A stretch of DNA of 45,915 nucleotides from Bacteroidota bacterium (GTDB lineage: Bacteria > Bacteroidota > Bacteroidia > Chitinophagales > Chitinophagaceae): NCBI GenBank assembly GCA_018267625.1, contig JAFDYC010000046.1:1-45915 (forward strand), read 5' to 3'. The number at the start of each line of letters is the position of its first letter. Within the stretch, counting starts at the first letter, position 1. The notes beneath the pieces were generated by a model. The model saw nothing but the letters and a program-made list of their open reading frames with translations. It searched no databases and was not told where the DNA came from. Made by a program: the position numbers and the translations under genes. Shown piece by piece: positions 24,401 through 31,514 of this stretch.

Positions 24401-26630
24401 ACACCAACTGAGAATCAAGCTTACTGATATTGCAACGTGTAACTTTTACAATTAGCCATGCAGTAGCGTTTGCCACATTGTTCCAAAGAACAGATATATT
24501 ACCTGTGCCATTTCCAGTTGCAATGCTTCCGTAACCGCTTGGTACTATCGACCAAGAGTAGTCATCCCCACCTACATAGTTAGCTGCATAGCTCTTATAA
24601 GTGCTGGAGCAAACGGTGTCAGGACCAGTAATATTGGGATTGATTACTACAGGGTCAACTGTTTTGGAAAGTGTATCAGAAGCGCAGTGTGGGTCTGCTA
24701 CATCCTCACGCCAAACCTTCACAACCCAAGGACCGCTACCTGTGAAGGTCGCATATGTAGATGGGCCACTTGTAGGGCTAACAGAGCCAGCAGCAGCTGA
24801 CCATGCAAATACAGAGCCTGCATGCGCAAACTTGGCTGTATACGGTGTTGGGAAGCCAGGGCAGGCATTGCTTGGGCCGAGCAAGCTATCAGGCTTAGCA
24901 GGCTTCGGACGCACAGTAATAGTCATCGGGTCAGGCGCGCAGAAATTGCCGCTAACTGACAGGATGTAAGTACCTGCAGCGGTAAACGTAGGTGAATAGC
25001 TGCTTGTACCCGTGCTTGTGGTAGTAGAACCATTAGGCCATTGTAATGTCCAGTTGCCAGTACCAGAGCTAAGCGTATACGTTTGAGAGGTATTAATGCA
25101 AGCTTTAGTAGCACCGCTTACACTTACCGCAGAACCTACTGTGATAGTCTTGTAAGCAATACCGCCACAGCCCAAGAGTGTGTTCTTGTAATTACACTTC
25201 AGCGTAATGGTGCCAGAGCCATGTGTGGTAACAGCAATCTCATTGTTCTGATCGGTATGAGCAATGGTTGCGCCAGTGGAGCTAACAATTGTCCAGTTGA
25301 ATTGCGTGGTAGGCCACTGTGGCAGGTTGTAGATGTACTGCTTGCCCGGACAGACAACGGAAGGGCCAAAGATGTATCCTGTATCAAGGATAACAGGAAT
25401 CTTCATTGTAGTTACGCCGGGACACGCAAGTCCAGGGCATGGCTGCGAATCAAACATGATATAGCCAAAGCCGGTAGAATCAACTTGGTCCCACTTTACA
25501 TTTACACAGGGCGTATTTGTAGGTGTGGAGGAGCTGCCGATGAATGTCCATTGGTAAATGCCACATGGAGGGTTTGGTGGAACAGCGTCGTCTATGCAAT
25601 AGGATGTGGTATCATTTCCACAGACAACCGCCGGACAGTGGATTCTTATACCTTCCTGGTCATTCACGTTTACATCCATGTATGCAGTATCATGGCAACC
25701 ACAAGCATTAGTGGCCACGAGCATCACATGAAAGCCACCAGAAGAGGTATACTGGTGGGTTATTGGAGCAGGATTGTTAGGATTGGGATTAGTAACGATT
25801 GTGCCGTCTCCAAAATCCCAATAGTAGCTCATGATCGGTGAGCTGGCAGAACCATAAGATTTGTTGACAAAAACAACATAGGCATTCAGGCAGACACTAA
25901 TGCTCGTCAGTGTGCTATCCGGCCATGCCCAGAATTTCGCATGTGGCTTCTCAATAATTTCAATGCAGAATGTCTTTGTACCAACACAGCCACTAGCAGT
26001 GCTGTCCTTAACCGTAATGCTTCCAAACCCGGGCGCGCCCCAGGTAACAGTGCAAGGGTTGCCTGTGCTATTGTAAGATGTAGCACCTGTAACAGACCAG
26101 CTATAATAACTTCCGGTAAGTCCATCTGCAGCCGTGTAATTAACCGTGCTGCCTTCGCATACTTTGATGCATGCGCCGTCATTCATCATGTGGCTGCCGC
26201 TCGGTATCGGGTCGTGCCCTTGAGGGTCTTTCATGGAGTCAACTGGCAACTGCTGACAACCTACTTGAACGTCGTAAGTAACGATAGGCTGTGGTAGTGG
26301 CAGAACAGTAACAGTGAAAGTTGCAGAATCGGTTCCTGCACCTGCAAGTGATTCAACAACCTTTACTGTAGCTGTTCCGCTAGCTCCCCAGAGGACAGAA
26401 ATAGATGAACCGATGTTAGATCCGACAATGTTTCCTTGTGCGCTTGTGCTCCAGGTGTAAGTGCGGCCAGGCTTTATGGGCGAAGCCGAATAACTGCCGG
26501 TGTTGCCTTTACAAACCGGTGTTGTACCGGTAATTGTCAAAGGCGCAGCCGCCTGAGCAGAATGGACTGTGAGGGCAAAGCATAGCAGCCCCAGCAGTCT
26601 TAAGAATGATTTTTGTATTCTTGCTTTCAT
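21402..26630 (-). CDS. Giant PKD/Ig-like repeat adhesin with T9SS sorting domain
   Basis: The chosen start at 26630 (MKARIQKSFLRLLGLLCFAL) gives a signal peptide ending AQA; the open frame goes 31 codons further without one. The 1,742-aa protein is a chain of Ig-like/PKD modules. Three carry the canonical WDFGDG/WTFGDG motif (YYWDFGDGTIVTNPNPNNP, IAWDFGDGNTAS, YAWTFGDGTSNSQSQPQHTY), and many others contain the related Y/W-x-W-S motif and a paired-cysteine pattern. The C-terminus has MSVAPNPANSEVRIEYEYSG, VYDMTGRN and FAAGMYTVTLREGG, a T9SS sorting domain. Such proteins are usually surface adhesins. Location on a mobile element is unusual. Confidence 0.8.
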   Translation of the reverse strand: MKARIQKSFLRLLGLLCFALTVHSAQAAAPLTITGTTPVCKGNTGSYSASPIKPGRTYTWSTSAQGNIVGSNIGSSISVLWGASGTATVKVVESLAGAGTDSATFTVTVLPLPQPIVTYDVQVGCQQLPVDSMKDPQGHDPIPSGSHMMNDGACIKVCEGSTVNYTAADGLTGSYYSWSVTGATSYNSTGNPCTVTWGAPGFGSITVKDSTASGCVGTKTFCIEIIEKPHAKFWAWPDSTLTSISVCLNAYVVFVNKSYGSASSPIMSYYWDFGDGTIVTNPNPNNPAPITHQYTSSGGFHVMLVATNACGCHDTAYMDVNVNDQEGIRIHCPAVVCGNDTTSYCIDDAVPPNPPCGIYQWTFIGSSSTPTNTPCVNVKWDQVDSTGFGYIMFDSQPCPGLACPGVTTMKIPVILDTGYIFGPSVVCPGKQYIYNLPQWPTTQFNWTIVSSTGATIAHTDQNNEIAVTTHGSGTITLKCNYKNTLLGCGGIAYKTITVGSAVSVSGATKACINTSQTYTLSSGTGNWTLQWPNGSTTTSTGTSSYSPTFTAAGTYILSVSGNFCAPDPMTITVRPKPAKPDSLLGPSNACPGFPTPYTAKFAHAGSVFAWSAAAGSVSPTSGPSTYATFTGSGPWVVKVWREDVADPHCASDTLSKTVDPVVINPNITGPDTVCSSTYKSYAANYVGGDDYSWSIVPSGYGSIATGNGTGNISVLWNNVANATAWLIVKVTRCNISKLDSQLVYIKDVPSFVLHPSDDTVCRGVPVTFTLSPTLSTFTSIAWDFGDGNTASTGASQSHTYTTLAMGNYSPNISVVVTDPNGCTAKVQADTVVTVIPSPVANLTSPSSRTGCPSVAADLYATIQSGYGIIDSFFWYQNGTFITGSACATCSTYHATTPGTYYCVVKNTNGCTATTNSITLSIDCGGGTGGNGSPCIVSPTPTVAVTASNSSCGHITLHGTYTTGGSSPFYDYPTQVISHTNSSGTGYYDADCVFDLAGVYDFTFHVSYAGTNNGSPCTSDVQAVVYDTIPYIAGLVHKISCTGSTYTVNLLDHSNYFAGTPITSYTLYEVGNATPLQSGSTATNYSTTSLSAGTHYFHLVISRSGWPSCDAYDTVDIPVLPSASFSASPSTPCVLTAVVSMTNTSTPLPLSSMTYAWTFGDGTSNSQSQPQHTYTATGVKTIQLTATNQFGCTSTTSHTVTVGSNPLVGGIIGTSPSGTPCYGTPVTLFWTSSSGSPTIYNWTYNSVPFSTASTVNVYNSGSYVVEGKDGNGCRVVPPALAVSFVVVPHPVITGNPSQCVGNTFTLDGYAGSDPTYQYQWYLNGSAMSGETNPSLTQTINTTGTYNYKLKITVPNGAGFCDDTSTTFTVTVYNPSPDPTITYSVLDCNTYNVELDGSNPGYSGTYNWSNGQSGATVYTYAGGPYRLWFTDTHGCVSHTDVDVPKDPRNYMWMFPSGCYTLCDQALTTSYILGPIQFFNYWAYLRGGSPDLSNVNSSPYNYPYYIPGPGTYNLELNNGLCDDISDPMDVTVIHCASCTDVTASVINVWKAYNDFICRDSIQVQFNNLFGMSVNYNISAIHGSILYGAGNSMPAGVSTAKYRYVANPGFSGPVDTLVIKVTTPTGSICYVKVPFSITPCANSYARFAPNGQSNGSTVGSSLAIMSVAPNPANSEVRIEYEYSGKQNGNRAIEVYDMTGRNIAHYTVDSGSGSWQLNVSNFAAGMYTVTLREGGKVLLKSKLAITH

Positions 26631-26760
26631 TCGTTTGGTTTTGAAAAAGTTGGGAAATGGTTTAATCCAGTTTACAGTTGATTGCTTGTAAGGCTCAATT
26701 AGCCGTTGACTTACATGCGTCACAATGGTTGTCGGATGGGTGTTATAAGCTTGTTTTCGA

Positions 26761-26946
26761 TTACCATGAAGAACTGAAAACCATTTCCCTCAACTTTTCC
26801 CTTTTACTATAGCTGAGGCCGGTTTCAATCCCCATCGTGGTTTTTCCATAGACTTTTGGGATTTTAGTGGTGAACGATTGTTGTGTTTGCTGCACCCAAA
26901 CACTACTGCCGCAAAAAGGGCATTTTCTATGTTGTGTGTGCTGCAT
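26761..26946 (-). CDS. Small zinc-ribbon-like protein, tentative
   Basis: A 61-aa protein with one CPFCGSS knuckle near the N-terminus (residues 9-15) and a polar remainder. Only one Cys pair is visible, so a full zinc site would need dimerisation or the histidines. A shared operator palindrome lies 31-44 bp upstream. It could be a real small regulator or an untranslated leader. Confidence 0.35.
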   Translation of the reverse strand: MQHTQHRKCPFCGSSVWVQQTQQSFTTKIPKVYGKTTMGIETGLSYSKREKLREMVFSSSW

Positions 26947-26976
26947 AAAATTCCAAATAGGGTTTGAACATCTTGG

Positions 26977-27016
26977 TAGGCAAACGCCTATTTTTTAAGG
27001 GGGTGTTTTCCCCTTA
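26977..27016 (-). promoter_or_regulatory. Shared palindromic operator, copy 3
   Basis: TAGGCAAACGCCTA (26977-26990) followed after a T run by AAGGGGGTGTTTTCCCCTT, a second inverted repeat. It is about 31 bp upstream of the start at 26946. On the minus strand CCCTATTTGG lies between operator and gene and may serve as the -7 box. Confidence 0.55.
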
Positions 27017-27043
27017 AATGGCATGGGCCCCAATTGCCGAATA

Positions 27044-27076
27044 GCATGAAAGCCGCTCTCAGAGCGGCTTTCATGC
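27044..27076. terminator. 15-bp perfect hairpin terminator
   Basis: GCATGAAAGCCGCTC and GAGCGGCTTTCATGC form a perfect 15-bp stem around a 3-nt loop. It lies 103 bp downstream of the histidine kinase stop (27179) and probably ends that operon. Confidence 0.75.
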
Positions 27077-27178
27077 ATAGAGAATAATTGTTTGGAAATG
27101 GTTTTCCAGAAGCAGGCAATATTAGGCACTGCTTAGCCTAAAGATTGCCTAAGAGCTTTTCTTGTGATTTTAGGTTCT

Positions 27179-27958
27179 CTACGACTCGGTATAAATCGGC
27201 CCACGAATAGCTTCTGTGACAGGCAAGGTCAAGACTATATCACAGCCCTTATTCGGTGCAGAATCAATCTTTAGTTTGCCGCCTAAAAGTTCAGCGCGAG
27301 AATGTAAATTCAGTAGGCCAACGCCCCTGTCTTTGTTTAGTACCTGCGGATTGAATCCTCGCCCGTTGTCTGTAAAGTGAAGGGTGAAAAGGTCGGGCTG
27401 ATAATCCATGCGAATGGTAAAGACTGATGCCTTAGAATGTTTGAACATGTTGTTGATGACTTCCTTCGTGATTCTGAAAATTGCCCTTTCAACATCATCT
27501 TTCATTTCGTAGTCATTGCCTTCCACTAAAATCCGGCAGTGAATCTGATCCGTTGCATTGATGTGTTCAATGTCTTCGGTTATTGCGCCAATTAATCCTC
27601 TATCCCGAAGCCAATCGCTGCTAAGCGTATGACTTATGTGACGAACATCTATCATCACCTCAGTTAGAGCTTTAGTTGCCTTTTGAACATCATCTTCAAT
27701 CTGATCAATACTCATGCGGCTCATGTGATTTAGCTTCATCTGGATAAGACTGAGATGTTGCGCTACATCATCATGCAGATTCCGCGAGATTTCATTTACG
27801 GTCTTTTCTTGCTCCTCAACGCGCGCTTCAAGCGTTCTACGTTTGAAGTTGTTTTGCTTGTTCTTTTGGACAAACAAAACCCCCATAACAAAAAGTAGCA
27901 TGAGGGTAGCTAAGCCTGTTCCGCCTAAAAACAAAGGGATGACATAGGATTCATTCAT
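27179..27958 (-). CDS. NarL-type sensor histidine kinase
   Basis: A 259-aa protein. One transmembrane segment (residues 7-30), then a coiled coil, then HisKA_3: EISRNLHDDVAQHLSLIQMK with phospho-acceptor His62. The ATPase domain has EVINNMFKHSKA (N box), TDNGRGF (G1) and GVGLLNLHSRAELLGG (G2). It lacks a recognisable extracytoplasmic sensor, so the 219-aa membrane protein encoded by the overlapping upstream gene (8-bp overlap) may provide the input. It is expected to phosphorylate the response regulator at 29151, the first gene of the same operon. Confidence 0.9.
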   Translation of the reverse strand: MNESYVIPLFLGGTGLATLMLLFVMGVLFVQKNKQNNFKRRTLEARVEEQEKTVNEISRNLHDDVAQHLSLIQMKLNHMSRMSIDQIEDDVQKATKALTEVMIDVRHISHTLSSDWLRDRGLIGAITEDIEHINATDQIHCRILVEGNDYEMKDDVERAIFRITKEVINNMFKHSKASVFTIRMDYQPDLFTLHFTDNGRGFNPQVLNKDRGVGLLNLHSRAELLGGKLKIDSAPNKGCDIVLTLPVTEAIRGPIYTES

Positions 27959-28610
27959 AGGTAGGGTTTAGTTTATCGTACTTCCAAAAGACAAGTGCTA
28001 TTGAGAGGTACATAATGCAACTAAGAATGTTGAGAGAAAGGCTTATGGACCAAGTCCAATGAGGTAAGTGAATGTTGATGTAATCATGAAGTCCCCATGT
28101 CAAAAAGGTAATAGTCCAAAATGAACATAAAATAACTGGCAGCCAGAAGTGTCTTAGTTTGGCTAATTGCAAATCATCAGATAGACGCACCAGCCTATAA
28201 AATGCAAAGAATGAGAGCCCAATTATTATGAATCCTTCGAAATACAAAAAGTAGGAGTTGAAGATTGTAAGAGGCTGGACGAAAAGGATGAGAATTATGC
28301 CCCAAATAACTCCTACCGCTCCTATGATTAATCCGATGCCTCTGCGGTATAATTGACGAATACTGAAATTGAAGTAGGCAGTAATTAATCCGAGTTCAAC
28401 GAGGCTGTAAATGCCGTAAATCGGCATATTGTTATGGTACTTTACCGCCGCATAAATACCCAGTATTTCAACCACACACCCTACACAATTGTTCAGTAAT
28501 AGCAACTTTGCCGCAATATCAAGGGTGTTCCTCCTATATATACCAACAACAACTGATACCAATCCTCCAATAGTGACAGGAGAAGTTTCTACGAAATAAT
28601 AGAAGGACAA
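27951..28610 (-). CDS. Polytopic membrane protein of the two-component operon
   Basis: A 219-aa protein with about six or seven hydrophobic segments (for example VTIGGLVSVVVGIY, LIIGAVGVIWGIILILFVQPL, ISLSLNILSCIMYLSIALVF). No catalytic motif. It overlaps the kinase start by 8 bp and follows the lipoprotein by 4 bp. A sensory or signal-transmitting role with the kinase is likely from context; family unknown. Confidence 0.65.
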   Translation of the reverse strand: MSFYYFVETSPVTIGGLVSVVVGIYRRNTLDIAAKLLLLNNCVGCVVEILGIYAAVKYHNNMPIYGIYSLVELGLITAYFNFSIRQLYRRGIGLIIGAVGVIWGIILILFVQPLTIFNSYFLYFEGFIIIGLSFFAFYRLVRLSDDLQLAKLRHFWLPVILCSFWTITFLTWGLHDYINIHLPHWTWSISLSLNILSCIMYLSIALVFWKYDKLNPTYE

Positions 28611-28614
28611 GGGC

Positions 28615-29154
28615 TTAATGGTTCGTTGGGAATAAATCGTTTGCAGCAGTACCAGTTATTGGACATTTTATTGGGCATTCATTAGCGTGCTCAGGAACTT
28701 GATTTGTTTTGTAAAAAATGTAGTTGCCTTGTTCATCGTAGCCTCCAAGTATTACTGTCAATGCTCCGCGTTCATATCCTACATTATGCCCTGAGCCCAT
28801 TGCGTTTATGTACTCCAGGGTGTGGGCAAACATTACCTTCACGTGTTTAATGGCGGGGTTGCTAAGGTATTCACGCACTGAATCAGCATTGAAAATGAGC
28901 GAATGCAATGAGCTATCAGTTGAGCCACCACCATTGCTGTCAACACTCTGTAGATAACTACTTATCATCTTGTTCGCGGAATCGGTGGGAATGAATACAG
29001 TAGTATAGCCCGCACCTCCACCCACAAAGGTATTTACCCGAGTTGCTGGACTGTCGGCCTTGTGGTTATTGGATGTTGAACCGCCGCCATTACCACAAGA
29101 GGCAAGAATAATAGAGCTTAGAAATAGTGCGAGTAGTGTGTGCAACTTCATCAT
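28615..29154 (-). CDS. Lipoprotein of the two-component operon
   Basis: A 179-aa protein with signal peptide and lipobox (LSSIILASC, Cys20), followed by a Gly/Ser/Asn-rich linker. The mature domain has VNTFVGGGAGYTTVFIPTDS and ALTVILGGYDEQGNYIFYKT; the end carries two close cysteines (ECPIKCPI). It overlaps the response regulator gene by 4 bp. As a periplasmic or outer-membrane component next to a kinase with no sensor, it may help sense the signal. Confidence 0.65.
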   Translation of the reverse strand: MMKLHTLLALFLSSIILASCGNGGGSTSNNHKADSPATRVNTFVGGGAGYTTVFIPTDSANKMISSYLQSVDSNGGGSTDSSLHSLIFNADSVREYLSNPAIKHVKVMFAHTLEYINAMGSGHNVGYERGALTVILGGYDEQGNYIFYKTNQVPEHANECPIKCPITGTAANDLFPTNH

Positions 29155-29825
29155 TTGGAATTTTTGAGTTGAGAGTTGGGTAATTCTTCTATTGGCACGA
29201 GGCCTGATTGTATTGCGTACAACACGAGGCCGGGCCTGGTTTTGATGTTTAGCTTTCTGAATAGCGAATCACGATATTTGTCCACGCTCTTTGGACTCTT
29301 ATTCAGCTTTGCACCTATCTCCTTATAGGTCTGCTCGGAGCAACTTGCCTTCAAGACCTTCATCTCATCATCTGTAAGCTCTACATGCGTTTGCCGAAGC
29401 TTTTGAGAAACAAATTCAGAGTTGTAAAAGCCAGTCTCATAGATAGCAATAAGAGCCTCCTTTATTTCTTCTGGAAAGCATGTCTTAAGCAAATACCCTC
29501 CCGCACCATTGCGTATCATTGGTATCACTAAATGCTCCGATGGAAACGCCGACATAGCCAGAAACTTCATTGCCGGCCATTTGGTCCGAATAGCCTTTAG
29601 AGCGTCAAGACCATTCATCTTTGGCATATTGACATCAAGAATACAGATATCCGGCAGTGTCTTTGCCTTCTCTAATTCTTCAATCAGCTGCTTCCCGTTG
29701 TCTGCCTGTATTTCTACGGAAATACCGCCTAATTCTTCAAGATACATAGCAATGCCCATCCTGCCTGCGGCATGGTCGTCAGCAAAAGCTACGCGTATTA
29801 CTTTTCCCGGTTTTACTATGCTCAT
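29151..29825 (-). CDS. NarL/FixJ-family response regulator
   Basis: Start chosen at 29825 (MSIVKPGK); a start 3 codons upstream is open. The receiver has acidic pair DDHAAG, CILDVNMPKMNG with the phospho-acceptor Asp64, MSAFPSE and LLKTCFPEEI with the conserved Lys. The C-terminal HTH of the LuxR class is clear: VELTDDEMKVLKASCSEQT, YKEIGAKLNKSPKSVDKYRD, SLFRKLNIKTRPGLVLYA. A variant of the shared operator lies 50-90 bp upstream of its own start, suggesting autoregulation. NarL-class regulators bind inverted repeats, which fits the palindrome. Confidence 0.9.
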   Translation of the reverse strand: MSIVKPGKVIRVAFADDHAAGRMGIAMYLEELGGISVEIQADNGKQLIEELEKAKTLPDICILDVNMPKMNGLDALKAIRTKWPAMKFLAMSAFPSEHLVIPMIRNGAGGYLLKTCFPEEIKEALIAIYETGFYNSEFVSQKLRQTHVELTDDEMKVLKASCSEQTYKEIGAKLNKSPKSVDKYRDSLFRKLNIKTRPGLVLYAIQSGLVPIEELPNSQLKNSK

Positions 29826-29878
29826 TTTGAGCAAAATAATGGTTGGGATAAAAGTATGCGGAGCGCCAATACGCGCTT

Positions 29879-29916
29879 GGGGGAAAAAGCCTATTTCTTT
29901 AGAGGATTTTTCCCCC
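29879..29916 (-). promoter_or_regulatory. Shared operator, variant copy 4, upstream of the response regulator
   Basis: GGGGGAAAAA (29879-29888) and TTTTTCCCCC (29907-29916) are perfect 10-bp arms around GCCTATTTCTTTAGAGGA. The central AAGCCTATTTCTTTAGAGG is almost the same as AAGCCTATTTCTTTGAGG in copy 2, while the left TAGGC arm is replaced. It is 54 bp upstream of the regulator gene. Confidence 0.55.
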
Positions 29917-30000
29917 TTTTATACGGGGAATCCGAAAAAGCGTTGAAAAACGGAAGCCTTACAATTTGCTTTTCTTGGAGCTTGGCAGAATAATTATGTC

Positions 30001-30294
30001 TTACTGCAAGTCTTTCTTATCTACTGTTGACTTAGCTCTCTGATTGCGTCTCGGCACGAGGTCATGAATATCCAAATCCAAGGCTTCGGCGACAAGGTCA
30101 ATGTAAGAAAGGCTACAGTTGACTTTACCAAGTTCTATACGGCTAATCTGTGAGTAATCCACATCATTGCAACGAAAGGCCAGTTCCGTTTGCGTCATTC
30201 CTTTAGCTAATCGGTGTTCTCTGATTTTCGCGCCAACTTGCCGAAGCAATTCGGCATCACGATAATCCTTTCTCTTTGCTTTGTTCGCCAACAA
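30001..30294 (-). CDS. XRE-family regulator
   Basis: A 97-aa protein. Residues 15-70 are a typical XRE HTH: VGAKIREHRLAKGMTQTELA, FRCNDVDYSQISRIELGK and YIDLVAEALDLDIHDLV. Basic flanks at both ends. It lies between the response regulator and the S24 repressor, all on the minus strand, with an inverted-repeat-bearing gap of 116 bp upstream. Confidence 0.85.
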   Translation of the reverse strand: MLANKAKRKDYRDAELLRQVGAKIREHRLAKGMTQTELAFRCNDVDYSQISRIELGKVNCSLSYIDLVAEALDLDIHDLVPRRNQRAKSTVDKKDLQ

Positions 30295-30328
30295 ACAAAG
30301 AGAAGCAGTGACGATAAGTTGGCATAGG

Positions 30329-30411
30329 GATTATATGCCCCATTTTTTGAGACTTATCAAAGCGATTTTAGCCAACATGCAGGCGGGCTCGATACGTGCT
30401 GGCATATAATC
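30329..30411. repeat. 11-bp inverted repeat in the gap before the S24 repressor stop
   Basis: GATTATATGCC (30329-30339) and GGCATATAATC (30401-30411) are perfect inverted repeats 61 nt apart; inner GCCAACATG/CGTGCTGGC is an imperfect continuation. It may be a long hairpin after the S24 repressor gene or an operator pair for the XRE gene starting at 30294. Confidence 0.4.
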
Positions 30412-31241
30412 TAAGCTGCTGTTTTTGCGGTAAGCTTGCTGATCTCAATCTTCATCTCCTGCATCATTCGCAGAAGTTGTTCGGATGTCACATCATGGGT
30501 CAGCATTGTAATGGTATCTGCCAGATGTGCTCTGTATTTCCAAACCTCAATTAAGTCGCTGACTGGAACCTCATAAGGCTGGTAAAGCGTGTTCAGCGAT
30601 TTAGCAAGCAATATTTTGCCATTCTTAATCCGGTTTTCTACCTGCTTAAACACAAAGTCATTTCCACCGCTTTTCAGAATTAGGATGCAAAGCGTATCAT
30701 CTTTCAGGCTAAGCCAGTCTTCAACATACTCGCCAACGATGTAGCAGCCGTCCGGGTAAGGAAGCATTGAATCTCCGGTAATGGGAAAGATGCGGTACTT
30801 ACGCTCCTTAGAAAGTCCGGGAAGCGTATAATGAGGAAGCTCAGCAATCCACTCAGGATCTCCATAGCCACTGCGATAACCCGCTTTTGCCTTCTCCGGT
30901 ACGAGTTCGACATTGTCGTCGTTCGCCTTATCAACTGTTGTCGCTAACACCCTGATTTTGGTGCCGCTAGCAAATGCATCATTGCCTGCTTCCAGCTCGC
31001 GGATGCGCAGCTCGCCAACCTTGCGAAGGTCAATTTTCAACAAGGTATCCACAGAGATTCCAAAAAATGTGGAAAAATTTATTAGGTCGTCGGCAGGCGG
31101 ATTTCTGGTCTTCCCGTTTTCGTGCGCATTCAGCTTTGGGCGCGAGATTCCGAGCTTTTGGGCCAGCTCTTCCTGACTCAGTTTTTTCCGCTCCCGAAGC
31201 TTTTTGATATTGCTTGACCAGAACAAAGTTTGCTTTTTCAT
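30411..31241 (-). CDS. XRE-S24 repressor with self-cleavage protease domain
   Basis: A 276-aa protein of the CI/LexA type. Residues 11-67 are an XRE HTH (IKKLRERKKLSQEELAQKLG, ISRPKLNAHENGK). Residues 150-255 are a peptidase S24 fold: ITGDSMLPYPDGCYIV with Ser158 and FVFKQVENRIKNGKIL with Lys199 as the catalytic dyad. An A-G pair at 120-121 (EKAKAGYRS) is a possible self-cleavage site. The C-terminal helix region is extra. DNA damage would inactivate such a repressor and induce the element. A 19-bp palindrome lies between its -7 box and its start. Confidence 0.85.
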   Translation of the reverse strand: MKKQTLFWSSNIKKLRERKKLSQEELAQKLGISRPKLNAHENGKTRNPPADDLINFSTFFGISVDTLLKIDLRKVGELRIRELEAGNDAFASGTKIRVLATTVDKANDDNVELVPEKAKAGYRSGYGDPEWIAELPHYTLPGLSKERKYRIFPITGDSMLPYPDGCYIVGEYVEDWLSLKDDTLCILILKSGGNDFVFKQVENRIKNGKILLAKSLNTLYQPYEVPVSDLIEVWKYRAHLADTITMLTHDVTSEQLLRMMQEMKIEISKLTAKTAA

Positions 31242-31271
31242 TTTTGCTTCGCTATTATTGGTATCAACTGT

Positions 31272-31300
31272 TTGTAACTAATAATTACAAGCCAAAGGTA
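31272..31300 (-). promoter_or_regulatory. Operator palindrome and -7 box of the S24 repressor
   Basis: TTGTAACTAATAATTACAA (31272-31290) is a near-perfect 19-bp palindrome with one mismatched pair. TACCTTTG, the minus-strand reading of 31293-31300, matches the Bacteroidota TAnnTTTG box exactly. The palindrome lies between the box and the repressor start at 31241, the place expected for autorepression. Confidence 0.6.
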
Positions 31301-31483
31301 AGGGAAAACGGATTTAGTATATGGAACGGCACATTTTGCACATAGACCAAGACAGCTTCTTCGTTGAAGTGGCGCGACGTTACAATGGCGCTGCGAGAGG
31401 TATGCGGGCAGGCATAATCGAACAAGAAAGGAAATTTTTTTGCCTTTTTGGAGAAATTTTTTAGGCAAAATTGGAAACGGCAT

Positions 31484-31491
31484 TATCTTTG
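31484..31491 (+). promoter_or_regulatory. -7 promoter box of the XRE/ImmA gene
   Basis: TATCTTTG matches TAnnTTTG exactly, 18-24 nt before the candidate starts at 31509 and 31515. The -33 element is not clear. An inverted repeat TTTTGCCT/AGGCAAAA (31438-31470) lies just upstream and shares the AGGCAAAA half-site of the operator family. Confidence 0.5.
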
Positions 31492-31514
31492 GAACTGGAA
31501 GTAAATCAATGATA

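Noticed and set aside
22401..25841. Long plus-strand open frames antisense to the giant PKD gene
   Set aside because: They follow from the base composition of the coding strand, have Cys/Arg-rich composition without domain features, and lie entirely over a convincing gene.
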